Assembly (NCBI GenBank): GCA_050740455.1
Contig: JBOIDF010000007.1
Coordinates: 24,178-88,177, forward strand
Source: USCg-Taylor sp050740455
GTDB lineage: Bacteria > Pseudomonadota > Gammaproteobacteria > JACCXJ01
Direction: 5' to 3'
Length of the DNA stretch: 64,000 bases
The notes under the pieces were generated by a model. The model was not told the DNA's origin, did no database searches, and saw only the letters and a program-made list of their open reading frames with translations. Numbering within the stretch: position 1 is the first letter of the stretch; each line of letters opens with the position of its first letter. This document shows, in pieces, positions 40,885-48,770 of this stretch. A program made the position numbers and the translations under genes.

Positions 40885-42096
40885 TCAGGCAAATGGCGCA
40901 TCGTCGTAGTCGAATCCCAGTTGGGAGACGGAGTTGACGGAGCCTTGGTAATCAAGGCTATCCCGCACTTGCGGTTGTGGACCCGGCGCGCTGACACACG
41001 GCGACGCGGCCATCGCGCCGCCGGGGGCCGTCGGAGGACGGGTACCTCCAGTGAGCCCATTCCACGGCCACATCGTGTCGGGCAGGTTGTGGCCGATCGG
41101 GTTCCCGGGATTGCTGTCGTACGAGGCGGCCTGCGCCGGATTGAAGCGGCCAAACTGTCGCTGCCACTTCGCCCAGAGTCGATCGACGTTGCAGTGAAGC
41201 AGGAAGAACAGCGGATCTCGCGCGGCAGTCGGGATGCTGGAGATGGAACCGCCGAAGCTAGTGTGCGCTGATCCGTGCGGGTTGCCTTCCATGGTGCGGA
41301 ACGCTGGGTACTGATTACCAATGGCCAGCGTCTGCGCCTCGGTGCGGAGGCCAGGCGGCGCACCAGCGGTGTTGAAGAAGGGTCGGCGATTAATCCCCTG
41401 AACGCCGTCGGTTCTCCAGAACTGCAGCGGGTTGTTTGCGCTGAACTGGACGGTGCCGATCGGATCGGAGACGCCAAGGAACTCGCGTGTAAAGATGTTT
41501 GGCGTGGGCTGGTCGAAGCGCCAGTAAGGTAGTGAGACGCTCGGGTCGATCGCTTGGAGCTCACGTTCGAGATCGAGCAGGTAAGCGCGGTGCCAGGGAA
41601 GAAATCCCGGTGCGCCATGGGCCTGAGGCGAGCTCACTTGGGTGTGCATGTCGCGGAAGTCCACGAAACGCCCGGCGCCTTGGTTATTGAGCTGCGCGAA
41701 CGCCGATACGAAGCGGTCGCGTTCTCCCGGCGTCAGCGCGTTGGCGTTCTTTCGGATGCGCACCATCACCTGAACCGAGCCAACCAACGCTGTTCCGTTG
41801 CGGGCTTCTATTCTCACGTCTCCGTTGTTGACGCTGGGCCGCCCGAACCTGCCGGCGATGATAAACGGTGCGGAGGCACCACTGATTGGCACCGGCACTG
41901 TCAGACTGTTGGAGAACGCTGCCGTGGTGTTGCTGCGGAACACGACCGCGCCACCGCTAGCCACCGATATCCCCGTGATTTGCACATTGACTATGGGCGA
42001 GGTGGCGCCGGAGGGGTTCGTCACACGGATCCGGCAGGGCGACGGAGCCCACGTGACGAATTGCGCGCTGGGGCTGACGCTGTTGTTGATCTGCAA
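40885..42096 (-). CDS. Tyrosinase-family copper oxidase
   Basis: 403 residues from TTG 42094-42096. A beta-rich N-terminal extension (residues 1-115) is followed by the tyrosinase core. Cu-A ligands are H151, H160 and H169 (HGAPGFLPWHRAY); Cu-B ligands are H274 and H278 (NPHGSAH) and H301 (DPLFFLLHCNVDRLW). The family oxidises phenols with a coupled dinuclear copper centre. No signal peptide is visible. A strong AGGAGG (42117-42122) lies 5 bases before an in-frame ATA (42109-42111), so the true start may be that ATA, adding 5 residues. It heads a three-gene unit with a HEAT and a Sco-like protein. Confidence 0.85.
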   Translation of the reverse strand: MQINNSVSPSAQFVTWAPSPCRIRVTNPSGATSPIVNVQITGISVASGGAVVFRSNTTAAFSNSLTVPVPISGASAPFIIAGRFGRPSVNNGDVRIEARNGTALVGSVQVMVRIRKNANALTPGERDRFVSAFAQLNNQGAGRFVDFRDMHTQVSSPQAHGAPGFLPWHRAYLLDLERELQAIDPSVSLPYWRFDQPTPNIFTREFLGVSDPIGTVQFSANNPLQFWRTDGVQGINRRPFFNTAGAPPGLRTEAQTLAIGNQYPAFRTMEGNPHGSAHTSFGGSISSIPTAARDPLFFLLHCNVDRLWAKWQRQFGRFNPAQAASYDSNPGNPIGHNLPDTMWPWNGLTGGTRPPTAPGGAMAASPCVSAPGPQPQVRDSLDYQGSVNSVSQLGFDYDDAPFA

Positions 42097-42181
42097 CTCG
42101 ACGTTCGTTATCTTGCCCTCCTACGGACTTTCTAAAGCTCCTTTCTATCAAGCTCCAAGCGCTATATTTTCACTAATTTGA

Positions 42182-42375
42182 AGATGGTTACTGACCTGGA
42201 ACAAGGCACGCATCCCACGCCTAGCGAAGGATAGGAAATTCAATGGGGCTTTGCAACAGGGACTGTTGCGTCGGACGGGCCGGCCGTTGATTTCGTAGTC
42301 CGCGCCGTGTGCGCAGGAGTTGTGATTGGCCATGAGCCAGAAAGGGGGTTGCGAGGATACGGATCGGCGAGAACG
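42182..42375. other. Intergenic stretch with a small palindrome
   Basis: No convincing gene. GCAACAG-GGA-CTGTTGC (42253-42269) in a GGGGCTTTGCAACAG context resembles ends of some insertion sequences, but there is no second end or transposase. Confidence 0.35.
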
Positions 42376-42735
42376 CTACGTCGCGCCGGCGTTGATTCGT
42401 TCAGCGACGGACGCAAAGCCTAATAAAATCGTATCGGCAGTACACGCCCCTGAAGGCACCCGTATTTTGACATAGAGTTCTGAGGTACCCGATCGCTGAC
42501 GATCACGTGATCTCCACGCCCGTGCGCTCACGCCGCTGGGTTCATAACCACATAAACCCGGGGATTGTTCGAGCTCGATATGAAAAGACGTAACCACGTC
42601 CGCTGGGTCCCGAGTTGCGATGAAACTCTGTGAATAATTCACGGTTGTTTTGCGAATTATTTCACAGCCCAAATTCGGTGACCGCGGTACTTTAACGTTG
42701 ATGGTGAACCAAAGGAACCCGTCATAGCAAAGCAC
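42376..42735 (-). CDS. Possible hypothetical protein
   Basis: 119 residues, starting at an ATG behind GGGGGG with a 9-base spacer. The composition is ordinary (VTSFHIELEQSPGLCGYEPS; LYVKIRVPSGACTADTILLG) and could be a small beta-rich protein, but no family was recognised and the base composition is lower in GC than neighbours. It could equally be a chance frame. Confidence 0.3.
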   Translation of the reverse strand: MLCYDGFLWFTINVKVPRSPNLGCEIIRKTTVNYSQSFIATRDPADVVTSFHIELEQSPGLCGYEPSGVSARAWRSRDRQRSGTSELYVKIRVPSGACTADTILLGFASVAERINAGAT

Positions 42736-42806
42736 CCCCCAGATCTATCGCGAATGACGTCTGGGTTAGTTTGCGACCTTACGTAAACCGACACGAGGTG
42801 ATTACT

Positions 42807-43595
42807 ATGAAACAGCTACGATCCATCGGAGTCTTTTCCGCTTTGGTGGGATTATGGTGCTGGCTCGGCCCTGCCGGGGTTCCCCGGGTATCTCAGGCAG
42901 AGACGATGAGACCCTCGGAGACTATCAAAACGGAGTTTCAATACGCTGCCAAAGTCGTCTGTTCACTGTTGCTCCCGCACCAGGACGGCACCTTGGCCAG
43001 CGGCACCTATCGCACGATCGTCAATATACATAATCCCACCGGCAAACAGATTACCGTCGCCGCCAAGGTGGCGCTTGCAACCGATTTTGGCTCAGAGCCG
43101 GGGCCATTCGATGTCACGCCGTTCAAGAAGGCCGATCTCCAGCCGGACGGGGCTGTCAAATTGAGTTGCTTTGATATTGCGGGTTACTTCTGCCCGATCG
43201 ACGGGGTGTGTGTCGATTTCGCGTTTCTTGAGGGATTCCTAGTGATCAAGAGTCCCGTGCCGTTGGACGTTGTCGGTGTTTACACCGCCCGGCACACGGA
43301 CGGTGAAGTGGAAACCATGGACGTCGAAGCGGTCCGGCCGAAGCAAATCCGCGAGATGGTCAAGCTGATGCCCAGGGTGGCAAAGCCCGAGATCAAGAAA
43401 CGTATCGAGTATCCACCCAAGGGAAGCCCGGCTTACGGTGGTAAAGACCAACCGAAACAGATCTGTGGCGGCATCGCCGGTTTTCCATGCCCGGATGGCA
43501 AGGTGTGTGTGGATGATCCCTCGGACGATTGCGATGCTACCAAGGGCGGCGCCGACTGCAGTGGGATCTGTGTGAGCCGTCCGGCGGCAAAGTAA
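42807..43595 (+). CDS. Secreted cysteine-rich protein
   Basis: 262 residues from ATG 42807 (GAGGTG ribosome site), with a frame 12 codons longer upstream. A signal peptide (KQLRSIGVFSALVGLWCW ... SQA) is followed by a beta-rich domain (TYRTIVNIHNPTGKQITVAAKVALA) and a C-terminal domain with at least six Cys (CGGIAGFPCPDGKVCVDDP ... CDATKGGADCSGIC), a pattern resembling Kazal-like or EGF-like inhibitor modules. It is probably periplasmic or extracellular; function unknown. Confidence 0.75.
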   Translation: MKQLRSIGVFSALVGLWCWLGPAGVPRVSQAETMRPSETIKTEFQYAAKVVCSLLLPHQDGTLASGTYRTIVNIHNPTGKQITVAAKVALATDFGSEPGPFDVTPFKKADLQPDGAVKLSCFDIAGYFCPIDGVCVDFAFLEGFLVIKSPVPLDVVGVYTARHTDGEVETMDVEAVRPKQIREMVKLMPRVAKPEIKKRIEYPPKGSPAYGGKDQPKQICGGIAGFPCPDGKVCVDDPSDDCDATKGGADCSGICVSRPAAK

Positions 43596-43957
43596 TCGCG
43601 TGCTCGTCGGGCGGCTCCGAGCAGCCGGCGAGCAGCAGCGCCAAAATCCAGACCTGAATTTACCGCCTCCGCGCACGCAATTAAGCGCTTTTCCAGCCGC
43701 TCGATCCGGGTTGCGATGGCCTCCAAGGTGTCCTGAAGATCGCGGATCTTTCGATAGGATCTGACGTTGACTTCGTATTCGAGCTCGGCGCGCTTCTCGG
43801 CGTGCACGTCCTGCCTTTTTTGGCTGATCAACAAAAAGCCCGTGATGAGGATCGCCTCCACCGACAAGATGATCCCCAAGAGTCCAAATGGATAGGCATC
43901 GAAGACCTCGACAGCGACGATGAGCCCCGAATTCACGAGTACCCAGGCGCGAACCAC
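43433..43957 (-). pseudogene. Truncated DUF1003 membrane protein
   Basis: The frame from 43957 down reads AWVLVNSG ... VFDAYPFGLLGIILSVEAILITGFLLISQKRQ, then a coiled charged segment, matching the C-terminal half of DUF1003 proteins. The N-terminal half and a credible start are missing; upstream sequence belongs to the 3' end of arsM. The frame also runs into the antisense of the secreted-protein gene. It is best read as a 5'-truncated remnant. Confidence 0.55.
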
Positions 43958-44013
43958 AGGAGATGGGCGGTAACAAAGTGCGGCCGGCCGGTGAAGCTCG
44001 CAGCCACGCTCTA

Positions 44014-45132
44014 TCAGCAGCAACCCGGCCCGGCGGAGGCAATGGTCACGGCCGCGCCCTTGGTCTCCGCCGCGGGGCGCCGTGTGCCCGCCGGGGCGCA
44101 CCACGGGACCGCGGCGCGCGGAGTTCCCGGGTTAATACCGATAAAGTCCTCACGATAAGGTCCGGTGGTCAGCAAGCGGTAGGTGCGTTCACACACGGCG
44201 ATGCGCGCCCCGCGGGGATAAAGGTGGCCTTCGTCGTCGCTGACCGAAGCGTAAGGGCCTTGATAGATCACGGCTTGACCCACGTCCAGGCATGGCGTGC
44301 CCTCGCCCTTGACCGCGATTAAGGTGACGGCTCGAAATTCGATCCCCTCAATGACGCGCCACGGCTCCGGTCCCCATTGATCATAGCGCACGGCCAGAAA
44401 TCCCGCGCCGGTAAACGCCGCTAACATCTCTTCTTCCTGGAAGGCTCCCGAGACACAGCCGCTCCAGAGCATTGGGTCCTGCTTGAGTACGGCCGGGACG
44501 GAATCGTCGCAGACGATATCCGAAATCGCTACCCGCCCTCCGGGTTTGAGCACCCGGAAGATCTCGCCGATGAGCTGCAGCTTGTCTTGGTCGCGCACCA
44601 GGTTGAGCACGCAATTCGAGACCACGAGATCGACGGAGGCATCTGGGATCAGCGGATCTTCGTCCCGCTGTTTTCTTTGCCAGCTCTCGAAATCCTGTAG
44701 GTCGGACAATGAGTGCACCGGACGGGTGGCGAGATACTCCTCGACGGCTTCGAGATCCAAGGCCAAGTCCTGGATCCGGGCCTTGACGAACCGCACCCGA
44801 TCCCCGCCTAACTTCACGGCCATCTCGCCGCGGTATTTACGCGCCAGGCCGAGCATCTCGGCGTTCATGTCAACGCCGATGATCCGCCCTTCCCGGCCGA
44901 CGCGATGGGCCATCAGATAGCACAGCTTGCCGGCGCCGCTGCCGAGATCGAGCACCGCGTCGCCTGTCCGGACATAACGCGATGGATCGCCGCAACCGTA
45001 ATCTCGCTCGACGATCTCATCGGGCAAGAGGGCTAAGAGATCCCGGTCGTAGGATACCGGGCAACAGAGCGATTCTTGCCGCCCTCGCGCGCCGTCGCTG
45101 TAGCGCGCCATCACCTCTGCTTCAATATTCAT
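44014..45132 (-). CDS. arsM: Arsenite methyltransferase
   Basis: 372 residues. SAM motif I LDLGSGAGKLCYLM (residues 61-74) and DIVCDDSVP fit class I methyltransferases. Conserved cysteines are C47 (YGCGDPSRY), C174 (SNCVLNL) and C226 (WSGCVSGAF), the set used to bind As(III) in ArsM enzymes; CC at 23-24 and at the very C-terminus (GPGCC) add thiols. It converts arsenite to methylated, partly volatile forms. The C-terminal extension from ~residue 280 is longer than in minimal ArsM. The start is next to the triple-hairpin repeat. Confidence 0.87.
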   Translation of the reverse strand: MNIEAEVMARYSDGARGRQESLCCPVSYDRDLLALLPDEIVERDYGCGDPSRYVRTGDAVLDLGSGAGKLCYLMAHRVGREGRIIGVDMNAEMLGLARKYRGEMAVKLGGDRVRFVKARIQDLALDLEAVEEYLATRPVHSLSDLQDFESWQRKQRDEDPLIPDASVDLVVSNCVLNLVRDQDKLQLIGEIFRVLKPGGRVAISDIVCDDSVPAVLKQDPMLWSGCVSGAFQEEEMLAAFTGAGFLAVRYDQWGPEPWRVIEGIEFRAVTLIAVKGEGTPCLDVGQAVIYQGPYASVSDDEGHLYPRGARIAVCERTYRLLTTGPYREDFIGINPGTPRAAVPWCAPAGTRRPAAETKGAAVTIASAGPGCC

Positions 45133-45153
45133 AATGCATGCTATTCACTGCTA

Positions 45154-45256
45154 TCCCGCCGCTTGCGGCGGGGACTCAAGCATTGGGGTTTCCAAAGGAG
45201 AGTAGTGCAACTCTCCCCTTTGGTCGCCTGCGGGTTGCATGCCTCGCAGACGAAAT
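45154..45256 (+). repeat. Triple-hairpin repeat, copy 1
   Basis: Three consecutive stem-loops (CCCGCCGC/GCGGCGGG; CCAAAGG-AGAG / CTCTCCCCTTTGG; TCGCCTGCG / CGCAGACGA with TTGCAT in the loop) end in ACGAAAT. It is homologous to 52695-52803 in the opposite orientation; the stems differ in sequence but keep pairing. Linkers GGGGTTTCC and the TTGCAT loop are conserved. Confidence 0.7.
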
Positions 45257-45457
45257 ATTCTGACTGACTTTGGGGCGCCGCCGCTAACATCCAGAACTTT
45301 CAGACGCGCGGCGCTCGCATGCGCCAGGACCAGATCCACCGTGTTTCAATCCCTCCCTGCGCAGGACAGCGTAATTGAGATATCGTGCAGGGTTGCGGTA
45401 GTATAATGCCTTCTCATCCTTGCGTCGTCACGCATTTACAATAGGTTTTTTCAACCT

Positions 45458-47293
45458 ATGCCTGTAAAAATCAAGGGGTATCGCGAGGGCTTGCAGGCCG
45501 GTTACGAATTGCTCTGGTACCGGGTACAAGGCGTGCTCGGCCAAGGCACCTTCGGCATTACCTACCTCTGCGAAGATCTCAACACCGGCGGCCTCGTCGC
45601 CGTAAAAGAATATCTTCCGCCTCAGGTGGCGCGGCGTGAAGCCGACCAGTGCTTGCAGCCGCTCTCCGATGCGCTCGCTGACGACTATGCACGGGGCTTG
45701 GCGCGATTTATAGCCGAAGCGGAAAACCTGGATCGGTTCCGGCACCCGAACATCGTCCGAGTCGTGGATATCTTCGAGGCGAACAATACCGCCTACCTCA
45801 TCATGAACTATGAGCGCGGGGAAAGCCTGCAATCGGCATTGGCCCGCCGGGGCACCTTAAGCGAGGGCGAGTTGCGGAAGCTGCTTTTTCCCTTGCTTGA
45901 AGGCTTGGAAACCATGCACCAGAAGGGTTTCGTGCATCGGGACATTAAACCGAGCAACCTCTTCGTCCGGGCCAACGGTACGGCGGTCATCCTCGATTTC
46001 GGATCGGCCCGGCTATTAATCGTCAGCGATCCTCAAACCGTGACGAGTCTAGTCTCGCCGGGGTACGCGCCGATCGAACAATACAGCAGTTCCGGCGACA
46101 ACCAAGGGCCGTGGACCGACATCTACGGTCTCGGAGCGACCTTATATCGGGCTGCGACAGGGGTCATACCCCAATCGGCAATCGCACGCGCCGAAGCCAT
46201 TGTGCATGGTGCGCCGGATCCTTTTTTGCGGGCGGCCGGACATGCCAACGGCAAGTATTCGACCACATTTTTGCGGGCCATCGATCAGGCATTGGAGTTC
46301 AAAGCCGGCGATCGCCCCCAGAGCATCGATGCGTGGCGTTGCGCCTTCGAGGCTTACGGTCCCGCCGAGGACTTACCAGGCCTTCCGCAATCGAGAGCGG
46401 TAGATGAATCTCCCACCGCCCCTACGGAACCCGAGACCCTACCGTTGGAACTTCCGTTAAAGACCGATGCCATGGCCTGGCTACCGGAAAGGCAACAGAA
46501 TGCTCACCCTCCCGGCGCCATTGGCGCGCTGTATCGATGGCGGCAGCGTCGCACGGCGATCGAGTTTCTGCGGGCCGCTGCGGTAATTCTTGCCGGTATC
46601 GGATCGATTTGGTTGCTTGCGCCGACGCCAATCGATCAAGCGCCGGCCCTTGCGTCTTTAACAAGCCAAACCTCGCTCCCCTCTCAACCCCCCGCCACCG
46701 TGAGGCCAAGCTCGCCCGCTGCGCTAAACGTCGATCCCGCCGTGGTTGAACAACCTCTTCCCGATGAAATCAACGCGGATTTATTGCGGGTGTTTCCGGT
46801 ACCTGGACCGATCAACACCCCGCCGGCGCAGCCACAGAGCGGCACCGCAGCCGAACCACCCGTGGCTACGCTGCTGGCGCTCGCGGAGAAGGATGTCACG
46901 GCTTATCGCTTGACGACACCGCAAGGCAACAACGCCCTTGAACGCTACCGGCAGGTATTGCAGGTGGCGCCTCGAAATCAGGAAGCGGTTCGCGGCCTTC
47001 AGGCGATCGTGGCCAAGTACGTGGAAATGGCATATCGGAAAATCAGCCGAAATCACTATGACGAGGCCGCACTGTATCTCTACCGAGCAGCGGCCATTGC
47101 GCCCAAAGACCCGAGTGTAAGGCAAGCGCGTGACCTCTATGTTAAGCGCAAAATGGCAAAGGCGAGAGCCGGCTCGCCCGCGCGACGCGGCCGCACGCAG
47201 ATCGAGCGAGGCGCGGGCCCGCGGAACACCGGGCAACCGAGCGCGCGATTCGAAGACTCGAGGCGGCGTACGAGGGGTGAGCCAAGCCCCTAA
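45458..47293 (+). CDS. Membrane Ser/Thr protein kinase with TPR-like C-terminus
   Basis: 611 residues. A Hanks-type kinase domain fills residues 15-300: Gly loop GQGTFG (28-33), VAVKEY with K50, HRDIKPSN (160-167) and DFGSAR (180-185). A Pro/Thr-rich linker leads to a membrane helix (about 369-388, AAAVILAGIGSIWLL), then a periplasmic Pro-rich linker and TPR-like helices (LERYRQVLQVAPRNQEA; YDEAALYLYRAAAIAPKD). It phosphorylates Ser/Thr in response to an envelope cue not visible here. It lies 24 bases ahead of the purB remnant. Confidence 0.87.
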   Translation: MPVKIKGYREGLQAGYELLWYRVQGVLGQGTFGITYLCEDLNTGGLVAVKEYLPPQVARREADQCLQPLSDALADDYARGLARFIAEAENLDRFRHPNIVRVVDIFEANNTAYLIMNYERGESLQSALARRGTLSEGELRKLLFPLLEGLETMHQKGFVHRDIKPSNLFVRANGTAVILDFGSARLLIVSDPQTVTSLVSPGYAPIEQYSSSGDNQGPWTDIYGLGATLYRAATGVIPQSAIARAEAIVHGAPDPFLRAAGHANGKYSTTFLRAIDQALEFKAGDRPQSIDAWRCAFEAYGPAEDLPGLPQSRAVDESPTAPTEPETLPLELPLKTDAMAWLPERQQNAHPPGAIGALYRWRQRRTAIEFLRAAAVILAGIGSIWLLAPTPIDQAPALASLTSQTSLPSQPPATVRPSSPAALNVDPAVVEQPLPDEINADLLRVFPVPGPINTPPAQPQSGTAAEPPVATLLALAEKDVTAYRLTTPQGNNALERYRQVLQVAPRNQEAVRGLQAIVAKYVEMAYRKISRNHYDEAALYLYRAAAIAPKDPSVRQARDLYVKRKMAKARAGSPARRGRTQIERGAGPRNTGQPSARFEDSRRRTRGEPSP

Positions 47294-47317
47294 CCTACGC
47301 GCCGCCGGGACACATCC

Positions 47318-48221
47318 ATGGATCTATCAGCGCTCACCGCGATTTTACCCATTGACCCACGGCCAACCCGCCTCCCCGACGACGCTCGGAAAGGAGATCG
47401 CAAATTTCTCTCACCGGCTCGAGCGCCAGTACCGGCAGTTAAAGGAAGCTCCGCTGCTGGGAAAATTCAACGGCACGGTCGGGAACTACAATGCGCATCT
47501 CGCGGCCTATCCCGGCGTCGACTGGCCGGCGATCGCGCGTGCCTTTGTCGAAGGCCTCGGGCTCGAGCATAACCCCTACACGACCCAGATCGAACCCCAT
47601 GACTACCTCGCCGAGTTCTTATCCGTGTTAATGCGTTTCAACACCATTCTCATCCATCTGTGCCGCGACACCTGGGGGTATATTTCGCTCGGCTATTTCC
47701 GGCAGAAACCCGAGGCCCTCGAGGTCGGCTCTTCCACGATGCCGCACAAGGTCAACCCCATCGATTTCGAGAACGCCGAGGGCAATCTAGGGCTTGCCAA
47801 CGCGCTCTGTGAGCACCTCATTGCAAAGCTACCCGTCTCGCGCTGGCAGCGCGATCTCAGCGATTCAACGGTGCTGCGCAATCTCGGCGTAGGCATCGCT
47901 TACAGCGTGATCACCTATGAATCCTGTCTCAAGGGACTCGCGAAACTCGAGGTCGACGCGAGCGCCCTAAGCCTCGATCTCGACGACGTCTGGGAGCTGC
48001 TGGCGGAAGCGGTACAAACGGTCATGCGCCGGTATGGGATCGGCGATTCGTATGAGCAACTAAGAGCGCTCACCCGCGGCCGCCGCATCGAGCGCGAGGC
48101 GCTGCACGCCTTGATCGGGACCTTGGCCATCCCCGAGGCGGAGAAAGAACGGCTGCGGGCGCTCCAACCCGTGAATTATACCGGTAACGCAGCCGAGCAG
48201 GCGCTAGCAATTAAAGCGTGA
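47318..48221 (+). pseudogene. purB: Adenylosuccinate lyase with large internal deletion
   Basis: The ATG begins MDLSALTAILPID, the PurB N-terminus, but the next bases read, in another frame, PLTHGQPASPTTLGKE, a segment normally ~150 residues downstream. The C-terminal two thirds are then intact (SSTMPHKVNPIDFENAEGN catalytic loop, SRWQRDLSDSTVLRNLGVG, VMRRYGIGDSYEQL). The junction lies in CCATTGACC, which fits both sides, so a microhomology-mediated deletion with a frameshift is likely. The product lacks the N-terminal domain and is presumably inactive, unless another purB exists. Confidence 0.8.
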
Positions 48222-48239
48222 GGATGAGCCCAGAGTCCC

Positions 48240-48770
48240 ATGCCGCCAGCAGATATTTCAACGGCGTTCCAAGAACATACCCTGGGGCGGACGCGTGTAC
48301 CGATCAAGCTCGTCACACGCGGAGACCATCGCCAGGCGATGCTGCGTATGGTGACGCAAAGCCGGCGGACGATCGACATTGTAAGCCGCCATTTGGACCC
48401 GCTGATTTTTAATGAGCGGGACATGGTGGACGCTTTCAAGAGCCTCGCGCTAAGAAGCCGCAGCGTGAAAATCAGGATCCTCATCCTTGATCCCTCACCC
48501 CTCCTCCACCACGTTCACAGGCTGGTCGAGCTGGCGCTGCGCCTGAGTAGTTTCTTCGAGCTTCGCAGCCCCTCGCCCGAACACCGGAGCTGCAACGAAA
48601 GCATGCTCATCGCGGATCGGAAGGGATACGTGCATAGCCCGCTCTCGGACCGTTACGAAGGCGTGGCTAATTTTCATGCTCCCGATGTCGCCAAGGAATT
48701 GCTGCGCCGATTCGACGACCTGTGGCAAACCGCCCTGCCCGATCCCAACTTGCGCCGCTTGTCCCTGTGA
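48240..48770 (+). CDS. Phospholipase D-like conserved hypothetical protein
   Basis: 176 residues: RRTIDIVSRHLDPLIFN, then RSVKIRILILDPSPLLHHVHRLVELALRLS, and SPLSDRYEGVANFHAPDVAKELLRRFDDLW. The pattern resembles the non-catalytic half of PLD-fold proteins (no HKD motif). It overlaps purL and follows purB, a neighbourhood seen in some gammaproteobacteria. Function unknown. Confidence 0.7.
   Translation: MPPADISTAFQEHTLGRTRVPIKLVTRGDHRQAMLRMVTQSRRTIDIVSRHLDPLIFNERDMVDAFKSLALRSRSVKIRILILDPSPLLHHVHRLVELALRLSSFFELRSPSPEHRSCNESMLIADRKGYVHSPLSDRYEGVANFHAPDVAKELLRRFDDLWQTALPDPNLRRLSL

Noticed and set aside
45402..45407. TATAAT ahead of the kinase gene as a sigma-70 promoter
   Set aside because: A perfect -10 is present, but the only -35-like TTGAGA is 21 bases away, too far, so no complete promoter was called.
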